DNA of 64,000 nt, from NCBI RefSeq assembly GCF_900129815.1, contig NZ_FQWX01000012.1, positions 1 through 64,000 on the forward strand, written 5' to 3'. A program made the translations under genes and the position numbers. Shown here piece after piece: positions 8,658 to 16,594 of this stretch. This DNA is from Asaccharospora irregularis DSM 2635. Lineage in GTDB: Bacteria; Bacillota; Clostridia; Peptostreptococcales; Peptostreptococcaceae. A model generated the notes under the pieces. It made no database searches, had not been told where the DNA came from, and saw only the letters and a program-made list of their open reading frames with translations. How positions within the stretch are numbered: the stretch's first letter is position 1; each line of letters begins with the position of its first letter.

Positions 8658-9540
8658 TTGAAACATCTCCTTCCTTAAGTTTTATATTTTTTTTTGAATT
8701 CTTTTCTGATAATATACTCGCATTTCCTAGTCCTAAGAATGCGACTATCACCAATGCAGTTATTAATTTTAGATCGCTAGATAATAAACCAAAGTTCATT
8801 GCGAAGTATATTGTAAATTGGTATATAAATGCCCCTACAAGTAAAGCGGTAGAATCTTTGAAAAAAGTTAATTTTTTAAATAAAGACATACCTATTATTA
8901 TTGATGCTATACCAAGAACTAGGGTACCAATACCCATATTAACATCTGCAAAGCCTAAGAATTGGCACATTAGACTTCCTGATAAAGCTATCAAAGCATT
9001 TGATATCATAAGACCTAATATTTTTATTGAACCTATATTTATACCTAAAGATTTTATCATTTGGTGGTTGTCGCCGACACCTTTTAGAGTATACCCAAGT
9101 CCAGTTTTTAGGAATAAATCCAAAAGAATTTTACAAAGAAGAAATACAAGTAAAGCCATAGCTATTTTAGGAAGTGTTCCGCTGAATAAGTGTGGAAAAT
9201 TAAATAAAGGTAAATTTGATTTCCCTCCCATGACTCTTAGGTTTATAGAGTAAAGCATACCCATAACTAAGATTCCAGAAAGTAAATTTGAAATTTTAAG
9301 CTTAACGTGAATAAAACCAGTAATAAGTCCAGCTATTGCACCACATAATACAGCTAATAAAGTTCCTATGATTGGAGAAATTCCATTGACCAAACAAGAT
9401 GCTACTACAGCAGCTCCTAATGTATAACTACCATCCGCAGTCATATCTGGAAAATCCAATATTTTGTAAGTGATATAAACTCCTAGAGCTAAGATTGATA
9501 AAATTAAACTCTGAGTCATTACAGATATAATACCTGACAT
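8644..9540 (-). CDS. ABC transporter permease (aromatic amino-acid-type importer)
   Basis: Integral membrane subunit, about 298 aa with roughly nine hydrophobic segments. MSGIISVMTQSLILSILALGVYITYKILDFPDMTADGSYTLGA and PLLAVLCGAIAGLITGF-like stretches are the LivH/RbsC-type permease pattern seen in TrpY-type permeases. The open frame extends further upstream, but ATG 9540 has a strong SD (AGGGGG) and the extension runs into the leader's terminator hairpins, so I start here. First gene of the operon, about 360 nt downstream of the promoter. Confidence 0.9.
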   Translation of the reverse strand: MSGIISVMTQSLILSILALGVYITYKILDFPDMTADGSYTLGAAVVASCLVNGISPIIGTLLAVLCGAIAGLITGFIHVKLKISNLLSGILVMGMLYSINLRVMGGKSNLPLFNFPHLFSGTLPKIAMALLVFLLCKILLDLFLKTGLGYTLKGVGDNHQMIKSLGINIGSIKILGLMISNALIALSGSLMCQFLGFADVNMGIGTLVLGIASIIIGMSLFKKLTFFKDSTALLVGAFIYQFTIYFAMNFGLLSSDLKLITALVIVAFLGLGNASILSEKNSKKNIKLKEGDVSNASN

Positions 9541-9591
9541 AATAAAGCCCCCTTTTAAGTAAATGATTGATAAATAAAGTGATAAAAATGT

Positions 9592-9621
9592 AAAAAAGCC
9601 ACATAATTTTACATATGTGGC
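9592..9621 (-). terminator. second leader terminator of the ABC operon
   Basis: On the minus strand GCCACAT (from 9621) pairs with ATGTGGC and runs into TTTTTT (to 9592). The stem reuses the GCCACAT/ATGTGGC sequence of the terminator just upstream, so the leader carries two near-identical terminators in series before the permease start at 9540. Confidence 0.8.
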
Positions 9622-9627
9622 AACGCG

Positions 9628-9660
9628 AAAAAGCCACATAATCAAAATCCATGTGGCTTT
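9628..9660 (-). terminator. attenuator terminator (strands 3:4) of the ABC operon leader
   Basis: Minus-strand AAAGCCACAT (9660-9651, strand 3) pairs with ATGTGGCTTT (strand 4) and is followed by a T run ending at 9628. Strand 3 can instead pair with upstream TGTTGGCT (strand 2, 9692-9703), giving a classical antiterminator choice. Confidence 0.85.
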
Positions 9661-9691
9661 TATATATTTTAATGAAAAATTTATATAAACA

Positions 9692-9786
9692 ATATAGCCA
9701 ACACAGATACAACCCTAAATTTAAAATCCTAAGGGGTTTGCATCTATGCTAGAACATACCTGCAAACCCTAACAATAGTGGCTATA
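9692..9786 (-). promoter_or_regulatory. leader-peptide attenuator: strands 1 and 2 and enclosed hairpin
   Basis: Within the leader transcript ATAGCCA, which lies inside the Tyr codons of the leader peptide (strand 1, 9778-9786), can pair with TGGCTAT (strand 2, 9692-9703). The pairing encloses a 9-bp hairpin GGGTTTGCA/TGCAAACCC (9769-9734) that starts at the peptide's stop codon. If ribosomes stall on Tyr codons, strand 1 is covered, strand 2 is free to pair with strand 3, and the 9628-9660 terminator cannot form. The arrangement is seen in the sequence; the mechanism is inferred from enteric trp/his/phe attenuation. Confidence 0.75.
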
Positions 9787-9822
9787 ATAATAGTATTTTT
9801 TATTGTTTAATAAAGTTTCCAT
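9769..9822 (-). CDS. Tyr-rich leader peptide, 17 aa
   Basis: A short gene too small for ordinary ORF callers: ATG at 9822, SD AAGGAGAT at 9830-9837 (7 nt away), stop TAG at 9769-9771. It encodes METLLNNKKYYYYSHYC, with four consecutive Tyr codons and a fifth shortly after, right where the first attenuator strand lies. It starts about 80 nt after the predicted transcription start and about 280 nt before the permease gene. By analogy with known leader peptides it would sense charged tRNA-Tyr. Confidence 0.78.
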   Translation of the reverse strand: METLLNNKKYYYYSHYC

Positions 9823-9906
9823 AGTTAATATCTCCTTATTTTAGTATAGTTTAAAATATTTTATTAGAAAAATTAGAAAAAACATTTTTTTCTTAATTTA
9901 ATAAAA

Positions 9907-9935
9907 ATTATAGTTTATATTTTTAGAAAAGTCAA
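9907..9935 (-). promoter_or_regulatory. SigA-type promoter of the ABC operon
   Basis: On the minus strand TTGACT (9935-9930), a 17-nt spacer and TATAAT (9912-9907). Transcription should begin near 9900, giving a leader of about 360 nt that contains the peptide and the terminators. Confidence 0.88.
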
Positions 9936-9956
9936 CAAATAAAAATATATTTTTTT

Positions 9957-9987
9957 TATAATGCATAGAAAATTATATTCATTTCAA
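9957..9987 (+). repeat. copy of dispersed TATAATGCATAGAAA motif
   Basis: TATAATGCATAGAAAATTAT followed by ATTCATTTC, preceded by a T run. Related copies lie at 6832, 18769, 20445 and 49128. This copy sits between the divergent ABC operon and nfeD, not directly behind a recognisable terminator hairpin. Function unknown. Confidence 0.6.
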
Positions 9988-10169
9988 ACAAAATATCATT
10001 TAAATTTTTAAATAGAAAATTTTTTTATTATATATAGGGAATTATATATTAAACATAAATTATGTCACATTTCTTTATCTCGTTTGTTACTATTTATAAG
10101 AGTGAAGTATATATGTATATTACAAAATTGATGTAACATATGATAGTATATAATTTAACATCTGAAACT

Positions 10170-10233
10170 AGTTATTCACTACTTATATTATTAGTTATTT
10201 TATAATAACTAATAATATAAGTAATGGATAACT
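10170..10233. repeat. long inverted repeat, two 30-nt arms with a 4-nt loop
   Basis: Arm 10170-10199 (AGTTATTCACTACTTATATT and 10 more bases) pairs with 10204-10233 at 28 of 30 positions; one exception is a T-G wobble and one a C-A mismatch. The loop is TTAT. No T run follows, so it is not an ordinary terminator. It lies about 60 nt before the nfeD-like gene. A structured 5' leader, an RNase processing site or a remnant of a small inverted-repeat element are possible. Confidence 0.8.
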
Positions 10234-10294
10234 TGGTGATTTTTAAATGTAATATTCAAAAATAGTATAAACAAGAATAAGGGGTGAATAAAAT

Positions 10295-10738
10295 ATGAGC
10301 ATGAAGTTAGTATGGCTTATAATAGCTATTGTATTTGGCGTAGGAGAGTTATTAACTCCGAGCTTAACTTTAATCTGGTTTAGCATTGGAGCCTTTATAT
10401 CTATATTTTTAAGTAGCTTTATAGATAATATAGTTTACCAAATTGTTATATTTGGAATAATTTCAGTAATACCTCTTGTGATAGTCACTAAGAAAATGGT
10501 AAAAAAAGATGCAAGTTATAAGTATAACACTAATTTACAAGGAATTATATCTAAACCAGGGATTGTAAAGATAGAAATCCTTCCTAACAAACCAGGTATA
10601 GTACTTGTAGGTAGTGAAGAATGGACAGCTATATCTGTAGACAACGAAAAAATAGAAGCGGGGTCTACTGTTGAAATAGTTAAAATTGAGGGTGTAAAGT
10701 TAGTTGTAAAATCAAAAAAATATGCAACTAATAAATAA
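10295..10738 (+). CDS. NfeD-family membrane protein
   Basis: 147 aa. Three hydrophobic segments lie within residues 1-70 (MKLVWLIIAIVFGVGELLTPSLTLIWFSIGAFISIF...), followed by a soluble OB-like C-terminal domain (GIISKPGIVKIEILPNKPGIVLVGSEEWTAIS..IEAGSTVEIVKIEGVKLVVK), the short-NfeD layout. SD GGGGTGA precedes ATG 10295. Short NfeD proteins typically occur beside a stomatin/SPFH gene and are thought to act together with it in membrane organisation. The SPFH gene starts 14 nt downstream. Confidence 0.9.
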   Translation: MSMKLVWLIIAIVFGVGELLTPSLTLIWFSIGAFISIFLSSFIDNIVYQIVIFGIISVIPLVIVTKKMVKKDASYKYNTNLQGIISKPGIVKIEILPNKPGIVLVGSEEWTAISVDNEKIEAGSTVEIVKIEGVKLVVKSKKYATNK

Positions 10739-10752
10739 GAGGAGGTACTTTT

Positions 10753-11763
10753 ATGAAAATTATTGAATACCTATTACCTATAGTATTGATAGTTATTGCG
10801 GTTGCAATAGCTGTATCTTGTGTAAGGGTAATAAAGCAATCCAAGGTTGGTATAATTATGAGACTTGGGAAATTTAAAAAGACAGCTGATACAGGGATAC
10901 ACTTTTTAGTACCATTTATAGACACTATGGCATATGTAATTGACTTGAGGGAAATAGTAATAGATTTTCCGCCTCAACCAGTTATAACAAAGGATAACGT
11001 AACTATGCAAATAGATACAGTTGTATATTACCAAGTTACAGATCCTACTAGATATGTATTTGAAATAGCAAATCCTATTTCAGCAATTGAAAACCTAACA
11101 GCTACAACTTTGAGAAATATAATTGGTGAATTGGACTTAGATGAAACTTTAACATCTAGAGATATTATAAATGCTAAGATGAGGTTAATCTTAGATGAAG
11201 CGACTGATAAGTGGGGAATAAAAGTCAATAGAGTTGAGCTGAAGAACATAATGCCACCTCATGATATTCAAGTTGCTATGGAAAAACAGATGAGAGCAGA
11301 AAGAGAAAGAAGAGAATCTATATTACAAGCAGAAGGAAATAAATCAGCGGCTATACTTCAAGCAGAAGGTGAAAAACAAGCAGCTATACTAAGAGCTGAG
11401 GCTAAAAAAGAGTCTATGGTTCGTGAAGCAGAAGGTGAAAAAGAATCTGCTGTATTAAAAGCCCAAGGGGAAGCAGAAGCAATAAGAGAGTTAGCTATAG
11501 CAAAAGGCAAAGGAGATGCAGAAATCATACTTAGAACTCAAGAAGCGAAGGCAGAAGGTATGAAGGCTGTATTTACAGCTATAAAGGAATCTAATATTGA
11601 TGATAATATGTTAGCCCTAAAATCTATGGAAGCTTTAGAAAAAGTTGCAGAAGGAAAATCAACTAAATTAGTATTGCCATCAGAAACAGTTAATTTCCTT
11701 GGATCATTTAAGGGAATAAAAGAAGTTTTAAATTATGAAAATAAAAAAGAAGATATTAAATAA
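10753..11763 (+). CDS. SPFH/band 7 (stomatin-like) membrane protein
   Basis: 336 aa. One N-terminal membrane anchor (IIEYLLPIVLIVIAVAIAVSC) is followed by the SPFH domain (QSKVGIIMRLGKFKKTADTGIHFLVPFIDTMAYVIDLRE..VTKDNVTMQIDTVVYYQVTDP) and a long Ala/Glu/Lys coiled coil (about residues 180-260; AEGEKQAAILRAEAKKES repeats), as in QmcA/stomatin proteins. Such proteins oligomerise at the membrane and scaffold proteases or other complexes. It follows the NfeD-like gene by 14 nt with SD AAGAGGAGG, a standard pair. Confidence 0.93.
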   Translation: MKIIEYLLPIVLIVIAVAIAVSCVRVIKQSKVGIIMRLGKFKKTADTGIHFLVPFIDTMAYVIDLREIVIDFPPQPVITKDNVTMQIDTVVYYQVTDPTRYVFEIANPISAIENLTATTLRNIIGELDLDETLTSRDIINAKMRLILDEATDKWGIKVNRVELKNIMPPHDIQVAMEKQMRAERERRESILQAEGNKSAAILQAEGEKQAAILRAEAKKESMVREAEGEKESAVLKAQGEAEAIRELAIAKGKGDAEIILRTQEAKAEGMKAVFTAIKESNIDDNMLALKSMEALEKVAEGKSTKLVLPSETVNFLGSFKGIKEVLNYENKKEDIK

Positions 11764-11883
11764 AATATTGTATAAAAGAACAAATGTTTGGTAATTATCC
11801 TTAGTAGGTAGTGTTTCGAGCAAACATAAATCTATATCTCTTTTAATTTAGAGATAAATATATAATGTATAAGGATGATTATT

Positions 11884-12231
11884 ATGAACAAAGTTACCTT
11901 GGTAGGAAGACTAATCAAAGACCCTCAAATAAAATATATTGGAGAATCCCAGATTCCTGTTGTGGACTTTATGTTGGCAGTGAATAGATCATACAAGGAC
12001 AAAGAAGGAATAAAAAAGGCAGATTTCATAAGAGTAGAAATATGGAACAGACAAGCTGAAGTATTTTGTGAACATCTCCAAAAGGGAAGACTGATTGCTA
12101 TAGAAGGATCGCTTAGGGTTGATGTGATTGAGGACCTCGAAGGTAAAATTAAGTACTTTACAAAGGTAAAGGCTAGTAAATTTGAGTTTTTAGATTATAA
12201 AAAAGTTAATAAGAGCCTTGCTCTAAGTTGA
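11884..12231 (+). CDS. single-stranded DNA-binding protein-like OB-fold protein
   Basis: About 115 aa. MNKVTLVGRLIKDPQIKYI..IPVVDFMLAVNRSYKD..KADFIRVEIWNRQAEVFCEHLQKGRLIAIEGSLRVD is the OB-fold core of SSB. The acidic, Gly-rich tail with the DDDIPF-type tip of housekeeping SSB is absent, so this looks like an accessory SSB (competence, repair or mobile-element type). I choose ATG 11884 because AAGGATG lies at the right distance; the in-frame ATG 11875 overlaps that SD. It stands alone in front of a terminator shared with the L25 gene. Confidence 0.88.
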   Translation: MNKVTLVGRLIKDPQIKYIGESQIPVVDFMLAVNRSYKDKEGIKKADFIRVEIWNRQAEVFCEHLQKGRLIAIEGSLRVDVIEDLEGKIKYFTKVKASKFEFLDYKKVNKSLALS

Positions 12232-12238
12232 AATTATA

Positions 12239-12277
12239 AAAGCTATCCCAAACTAAATTTAGTTTGAGGATAGCTTT
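12239..12277. terminator. bidirectional terminator between the SSB-like gene and rplY
   Basis: AAAGCTATCC (12239-12248) pairs with GGATAGCTTT (12268-12277); an inner AAACTAA/TTAGTTT extends the stem. The T run is better on the minus strand (TTTTATAATTT), so it mainly serves the L25 gene. Confidence 0.8.
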
Positions 12278-12281
12278 ATTA

Positions 12282-12821
12282 TTAACTATGAACTATAGCT
12301 AAAATAGTATCAGGGTTTGATAATACAGTCACTGATTCAGGTATAGCTATATCTTTTACTAATAATTTGTCATTAAAATTCATGTCGGCTACATTGATTT
12401 CTATGAATTCTGGTATTTCTTCAACGTTTCCTTGAAGTTCTATGGATTGATTGAATGTCTCTAACACTAATCTTTTAAGTTCTAAGTTTTCTTGCCCGAA
12501 GTATTTAACAGGAATACTCATTTTAATTACTTCATTTGGTTTAACATATTGTAAATCCATATGAAGTATCTCATTGACATTACTTCTTTGAACTTCTTTA
12601 ACAACACAGTTAAATGGTTTACCATCTAAATCAAATGGTATTATAGAACCGCTGTAGTTTGCTTTAAGCATCTTAATAAGTTCAGGTTTGTCCATTTTTA
12701 CAGGAATTGATTCCTCTAAAAACTCTCCGTAAATTATACAAGGAACTTGACCAGATTTTCTCATATTTTTTAAATTCTCTTTTGTATCTCTTTGATATAC
12801 CTTAAATGCTACGTTTGACAT
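12282..12821 (-). CDS. rplY: 50S ribosomal protein L25, CTC form
   Basis: 179 aa: an N-terminal 5S-rRNA-binding L25 domain (residues 1-90, RDTKENLKNMRKSGQVPCIIYG) plus the C-terminal TL5-like beta domain (residues 95-178, VIKMSIPVKYFGQEN..VLETFNQSIELQGNVEEIPEFIEINVADMNFNDKLLVKDI). In Firmicutes this form (CTC) is a general-stress protein that can replace L25 on the 5S rRNA. SD GGAGAGG precedes ATG 12821. The leader carries a separate mini-ORF and a possible hairpin. Confidence 0.93.
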   Translation of the reverse strand: MSNVAFKVYQRDTKENLKNMRKSGQVPCIIYGEFLEESIPVKMDKPELIKMLKANYSGSIIPFDLDGKPFNCVVKEVQRSNVNEILHMDLQYVKPNEVIKMSIPVKYFGQENLELKRLVLETFNQSIELQGNVEEIPEFIEINVADMNFNDKLLVKDIAIPESVTVLSNPDTILAIVHS

Positions 12822-12924
12822 AATAAATACCTCTCCTATCGTTTTTAATTTTAAATAATATTTATTAAGCTCTATAGATGTTAAGGTTAAACTGTAATAA
12901 AAGTTATAGTTTAAGTTCGATTAA

Positions 12925-12957
12925 CTAAATAAAGAGCTTAAAACTAAAACTCCACAT
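12925..12957 (-). CDS. possible leader peptide upstream of the L25 gene, 10 aa
   Basis: ATG 12957 follows a perfect AGGAGG (12972-12967) by 9 nt and encodes MWSFSFKLFI, stop TAG at 12925. The SD is stronger than that of the L25 gene itself. The coding part TAAGCTC can pair with GAGCTTA about 70 nt downstream. An ATG six bases upstream (12963) is in frame but too close to the SD. Not a recognised family; translated attenuator or chance. Confidence 0.4.
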   Translation of the reverse strand: MWSFSFKLFI

Positions 12958-12992
12958 ATGCATCAGCCTCCTAGAAAATAATTGTTAGAATA

Positions 12993-13020
12993 AGTATACC
13001 ATATAAATTTTAAAAAACAA
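12993..13020 (-). promoter_or_regulatory. promoter of the L25 gene and its mini-ORF
   Basis: Minus strand: TTGTTT (13020-13015), 16-nt spacer, TATACT (12998-12993), the latter preceded by TGG, giving an extended -10. It would produce a leader of about 165 nt. Confidence 0.6.
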
Positions 13021-13451
13021 AATTTACATAAATCTATAAAGTTGTATAGAAAATAAGACTTATATTGTTAAAGTTTTAAAATATTAAAGATATAATCACT
13101 AATCGATATGTTTAAAAATATTATAAGTTATAGATAATGAAAAATTAATACTTGAATAAAAAGGGATGATAAGTTTATTAATACTAAACTATATGTAAAG
13201 TAGTTAAAAAATAAAAAGTTTAGCTCAAGTATACATATCATTCAAAAATATTAAACAAAAAACATTAGAAAATCAACTTGTTAATAAAAAAATAGGTGAA
13301 AATAGAAAATTAAATATTATTTAAAAAATTTATATATACTAAACTTATAGAAAATTAATGTGAACACAAAAAATAAAAATACGCAATTAAGCATTGAAAA
13401 TGCTAGGACACGGCTAATGCTACAAAAAAATAAAAAAATCAAAAAAAGTAC
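13021..13451. other. AT-rich intergenic stretch with one GC-richer structured island
   Basis: No gene is visible between the L25 promoter and the speA promoter. The only feature that stands out is at 13381-13423: AGCATT (13390-13395) can pair with AATGCT at 13399-13404 or with an identical AATGCT at 13416-13421, two mutually exclusive hairpins around CTAGGACACGGC. It lies upstream of the speA promoter, so it would not be on that transcript. I cannot assign it to a known RNA class. Confidence 0.4.
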
Positions 13452-13480
13452 TTGTAAAAAATATATAAACTTAATATAAT
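13452..13480 (+). promoter_or_regulatory. promoter of the spermidine cluster
   Basis: TTGTAA (13452-13457), 17-nt spacer, TATAAT (13475-13480), about 100 nt before the speA start. Confidence 0.7.
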
Positions 13481-13579
13481 GGATATCATAAGTTTAATAA
13501 AAGTAAATTTTAAAAATATAAATAATAAATTTTAATATATGATTAAAATTGAGATTAGTATTTGAAAGGAGGTATCTAA

Positions 13580-15088
13580 GTGGGGAGTATAAAAAATGAA
13601 TTTGCAAAGGATATTAACCCTAATCATGAACAAATACCTTTATTAGAATCGCTAAAGAGTTATTCAAATACGGATATATCTTGTTTTGATGTTCCAGGGC
13701 ATGTTAAGGATCAAGGCGTAGAGATACTAAATCGTTACTTTGGAGAAGAAGTGATGAAGATGGATATAAATTCATCGCCTAATATGGATAATGTAGCTAA
13801 CCCTAAAGGGGTAATAAAAATGGCTCAAAAGTTATTGGCAGATGCATATGGATCAGATGAGGCTTTCTTTATAACTAATGGAACGACTCAAGCGATACAT
13901 TGTATGATATTGAGTGTATTAAATCCTGGGGATAAAATACTTCTTCCTAGGAATATTCATAAATCGGTAATAAATGCGTTGATACTTTGTGGGGGTGTTC
14001 CGATATTTGTTCAACCTGAATTTGATTATAATTTGGGGATAAGTTTAAACATTAACCCAGATAGAATAGAGCGTGCTTTAGAGGAAAACAAAGATGTAAA
14101 AGCTGTGTTTTTACTTAATCCAACATATTATGGAGCCTGTACTGATTTAAAGAGGGTAGTAGAAATTTGTCATAAGAAAGGTGTTTTGGTGTTAGTTGAT
14201 GAGGCGCATGGAGCACATTTCCCTTTTCACTTTGATTTGCCACCATCAGGTATGAGTGTGGGGGCAGATATGGCGGCTGTCAGTATACATAAGACAGGAG
14301 GAGCTCTAACGCAGGCATCTGCTCTTTTAGTAAACAAAAAAAATATAGATTATAAAAGTGTTCAGCAATCTATAAATATGATGCAATCAACATCAGCTTC
14401 ATATCTTCTTATGGCTAGTATTGATGGAGCGAGGGCTAATTTGGTTGAAAACGGTGAGGAGCAATTCTCAAAGGCCTTAAATTTATCGAGATACGCAAAG
14501 AGTAAAATAAATAAAATTAACGGGATAAAACTTGTTTCTACTGAGGTTTTAGAAAGTGAAGGTGTAGAGTTTATAGATGAAACAAAGCTTTGTATAAATG
14601 TTAAGGGATTAAACTTAACTGGATTAGAAGTATACGACTTGCTTTATCAAAACTTCTCTGTTCAAGTAGAACTTGGAGACTTATATAACATACTGGCTCT
14701 TGTATCAATAGGGACTACGAAGAAAGATATAGATAATTTAATAGAGGCACTTAGTATTATAGCTAAAACACACAGAAAAAACGATTCTTTAAAAGAACTC
14801 AATATAAAACAAATAAACCCGGAGATTAAATTAAAACCTAGGGAAGCTTTTTATGCAAAAAAGGAAAGTGTAGATATAGATAAGTGTGCAAATAGAATAT
14901 GTGCAGAATCTATAATGGCATACCCTCCAGGGATACCGATAGTTTCACCTGGCGAGGTCATAACAGAGGAAATTATAGATTATATAAAACTACTAAAGAG
15001 AAATAATGCATATTTAACGGATATGAAAGATAAAGATCTAAATACGATTTTAGTTATAAAAGAAGTTATATTAAATACTGTGAAATAG
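13580..15088 (+). CDS. speA: arginine decarboxylase (Orn/Lys/Arg decarboxylase major group)
   Basis: PLP enzyme expected to turn arginine into agmatine, step one of the cluster. 502 aa, close to Bacillus SpeA. Visible: [23 protein letters not shown] at the N-terminus, [15 protein letters not shown] (cofactor phosphate site), [13 protein letters not shown], and the PLP lysine Lys238 in [16 protein letters not shown]; the C-terminal lobe has [13 protein letters not shown]. Start is GTG 13580 with SD AAAGGAGGT about 7 nt upstream. Family members can prefer Arg, Lys or Orn; the adjacent agmatinase gene argues for Arg. speD follows after a 14-nt gap. Confidence 0.9.
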   Translation: MGSIKNEFAKDINPNHEQIPLLESLKSYSNTDISCFDVPGHVKDQGVEILNRYFGEEVMKMDINSSPNMDNVANPKGVIKMAQKLLADAYGSDEAFFITNGTTQAIHCMILSVLNPGDKILLPRNIHKSVINALILCGGVPIFVQPEFDYNLGISLNINPDRIERALEENKDVKAVFLLNPTYYGACTDLKRVVEICHKKGVLVLVDEAHGAHFPFHFDLPPSGMSVGADMAAVSIHKTGGALTQASALLVNKKNIDYKSVQQSINMMQSTSASYLLMASIDGARANLVENGEEQFSKALNLSRYAKSKINKINGIKLVSTEVLESEGVEFIDETKLCINVKGLNLTGLEVYDLLYQNFSVQVELGDLYNILALVSIGTTKKDIDNLIEALSIIAKTHRKNDSLKELNIKQINPEIKLKPREAFYAKKESVDIDKCANRICAESIMAYPPGIPIVSPGEVITEEIIDYIKLLKRNNAYLTDMKDKDLNTILVIKEVILNTVK

Positions 15089-15102
15089 AAAGGATGATTA
15101 TT

Positions 15103-15516
15103 ATGAACGTTGAAACTTTAGGAAGACATATATTAGTAGAATATTACAACTGCGATGAGGAAATTTTAAGAGACCCTCAATTAATTGAAAAATATATGAA
15201 TGATGCGGCTTTAAATGCTAAAGCTACTATAGTAGACTCAGTTTTTCACCACTTTAATCCTTGGGGAGTTTCAGGTGCAGTTATAATAGCTGAGTCTCAC
15301 CTTACAATACACACATGGCCAGAATATGGATATGCAGCTGCAGATTTCTTTACTTGTGGAGATATAGACCCATGGAAGAGCTTTGAGCTATTAGAGGAAC
15401 TTTTATGTGCAGAAAGAAGTGAATCCACTGAAATACCAAGAGGATTAGTTAGTAAAATAAAGAAACACTCAAAAAAAGATTTAGGCAATATTACTCATAA
15501 GCCTGAAGCTATATAA
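15103..15516 (+). CDS. speD: S-adenosylmethionine decarboxylase proenzyme (SpeH type)
   Basis: Makes decarboxylated AdoMet, the aminopropyl donor for spermidine. 137 aa. The proenzyme cleaves itself between Glu64 and Ser65 in [14 protein letters not shown]; Ser65 becomes the pyruvoyl group. His70 and Cys85 (DFFTCGD) are the family's other catalytic residues and are present. [17 protein letters not shown] is the typical start, so I use ATG 15103 with SD AAAGGATG rather than the in-frame ATG nine bases upstream, which overlaps that SD. Expected to act as an alpha2-beta2 enzyme. Confidence 0.95.
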   Translation: MNVETLGRHILVEYYNCDEEILRDPQLIEKYMNDAALNAKATIVDSVFHHFNPWGVSGAVIIAESHLTIHTWPEYGYAAADFFTCGDIDPWKSFELLEELLCAERSESTEIPRGLVSKIKKHSKKDLGNITHKPEAI

Positions 15517-15739
15517 ATAAATATACCTAAATATAAAAAAATAAAACAAAATAAATTTAATTGTGAATAAATATTTTAACATATAAATCTAAAATATGCA
15601 AAATATCAGTAGATTTAGAGATATATAAATAAATATAAATATATAAATAATAAATATAAAATAGATAAATAAAAGTAGAAAAATCTTAGATAAGAAAAGT
15701 AATAGATATACAAAAATATTATAAACACGGAGGGGAAAT

Positions 15740-16594
15740 ATGGAACTTTGGTATACAGAAGAGTGGACTGATAACGTACGTTTTTCAATAAAAACAGATA
15801 GACATTTATTTAGTGGAAAGTCGGAATTTCAAACAGTAGATGTTTTTGAAAGCAAGGAATACGGAAGATTTTTGACTTTAGATGGACTTATGATGGTAAC
15901 GGAGAAAGATGAGTTTATATATCATGATATGATAGTTCATGTTCCTATGGCTACAAATCCTAATATAAAGAGAGCTTTAGTAATAGGAGGAGGCGATGGA
16001 GGAACGGTAAGAGAGCTTAGTCGTTACTCAACAATTGAAAAAATAGACATGGTAGAAATAGACAAGATGGTTGTAGATGTATCTAGAGATTATATAGATA
16101 TATGTGCTTGTAAGTTGGATGATAGTAGAGTTAATCTGTATTATGAGGATGGGGTAGCATTTATCAAGAACTCCAAAGATAAATCTTATGATTTAATAAT
16201 AGTTGACTCTACGGATCCAGTGGGACCAGGAGAAGGTTTATTTTCAGTAGATTTCTACAATGATTGCTATAGAGTTCTTAGTGATGATGGTATACTTGTA
16301 AATCAAAATGAAACACCGTATTTTGAAAGTTATGCAAGAGAGATGAAAAGGGCGAACAATAAAATATCTAGCATATTTCCAATAACTAAAGTATATCAAG
16401 CACATATACCTACGTATCCATCAGGGCACTGGTTATTTGGATTTGCATCTAAAAAGTTTGATCCAATAAAAGATCAAAATAGAGAAGCATGGGAAAGTTT
16501 AAATCTAAAAACTAAATACTATAATAGCGATATACATGTAGGGGCATTTATGTTACCTCAATATGTAAAGGATATGCTAAATGAAGACAAATAA
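15740..16594 (+). CDS. speE: spermidine synthase
   Basis: Transfers the aminopropyl group from decarboxylated AdoMet to putrescine. 284 aa. MELWYTEEWTDNVRFSIKTDR is the family start. VIGGGDGGTVRELSRY binds the nucleoside; VEIDKMVV follows with its acidic end; DLIIVDSTDPVGPGEGLF contains the catalytic Asp region; HIPTYPSGHWLFGFASK is the conserved C-terminal block. SD CGGAGGGG precedes ATG 15740. A 223-nt AT-rich gap separates it from speD, with no clear terminator in it. Its last 14 bases overlap the next gene. Confidence 0.96.
   Translation: MELWYTEEWTDNVRFSIKTDRHLFSGKSEFQTVDVFESKEYGRFLTLDGLMMVTEKDEFIYHDMIVHVPMATNPNIKRALVIGGGDGGTVRELSRYSTIEKIDMVEIDKMVVDVSRDYIDICACKLDDSRVNLYYEDGVAFIKNSKDKSYDLIIVDSTDPVGPGEGLFSVDFYNDCYRVLSDDGILVNQNETPYFESYAREMKRANNKISSIFPITKVYQAHIPTYPSGHWLFGFASKKFDPIKDQNREAWESLNLKTKYYNSDIHVGAFMLPQYVKDMLNEDK

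Noticed and set aside
9428-9712. 94-codon minus-strand frame across the ABC leader
   Set aside because: It runs through both leader terminators and overlaps the permease in another frame; the permease frame has the SD and homology.
9592-9935. T-box riboswitch for the ABC operon
   Set aside because: No T-box sequence (GGTGGNACC) and no stem I features; a translated Tyr-rich ORF and 1-2-3-4 pairing explain the leader better.
13381-13423. tRNA or 16S rRNA fragment
   Set aside because: CACGGCTAA resembles a piece of 16S rRNA, but the match does not extend and no cloverleaf forms.
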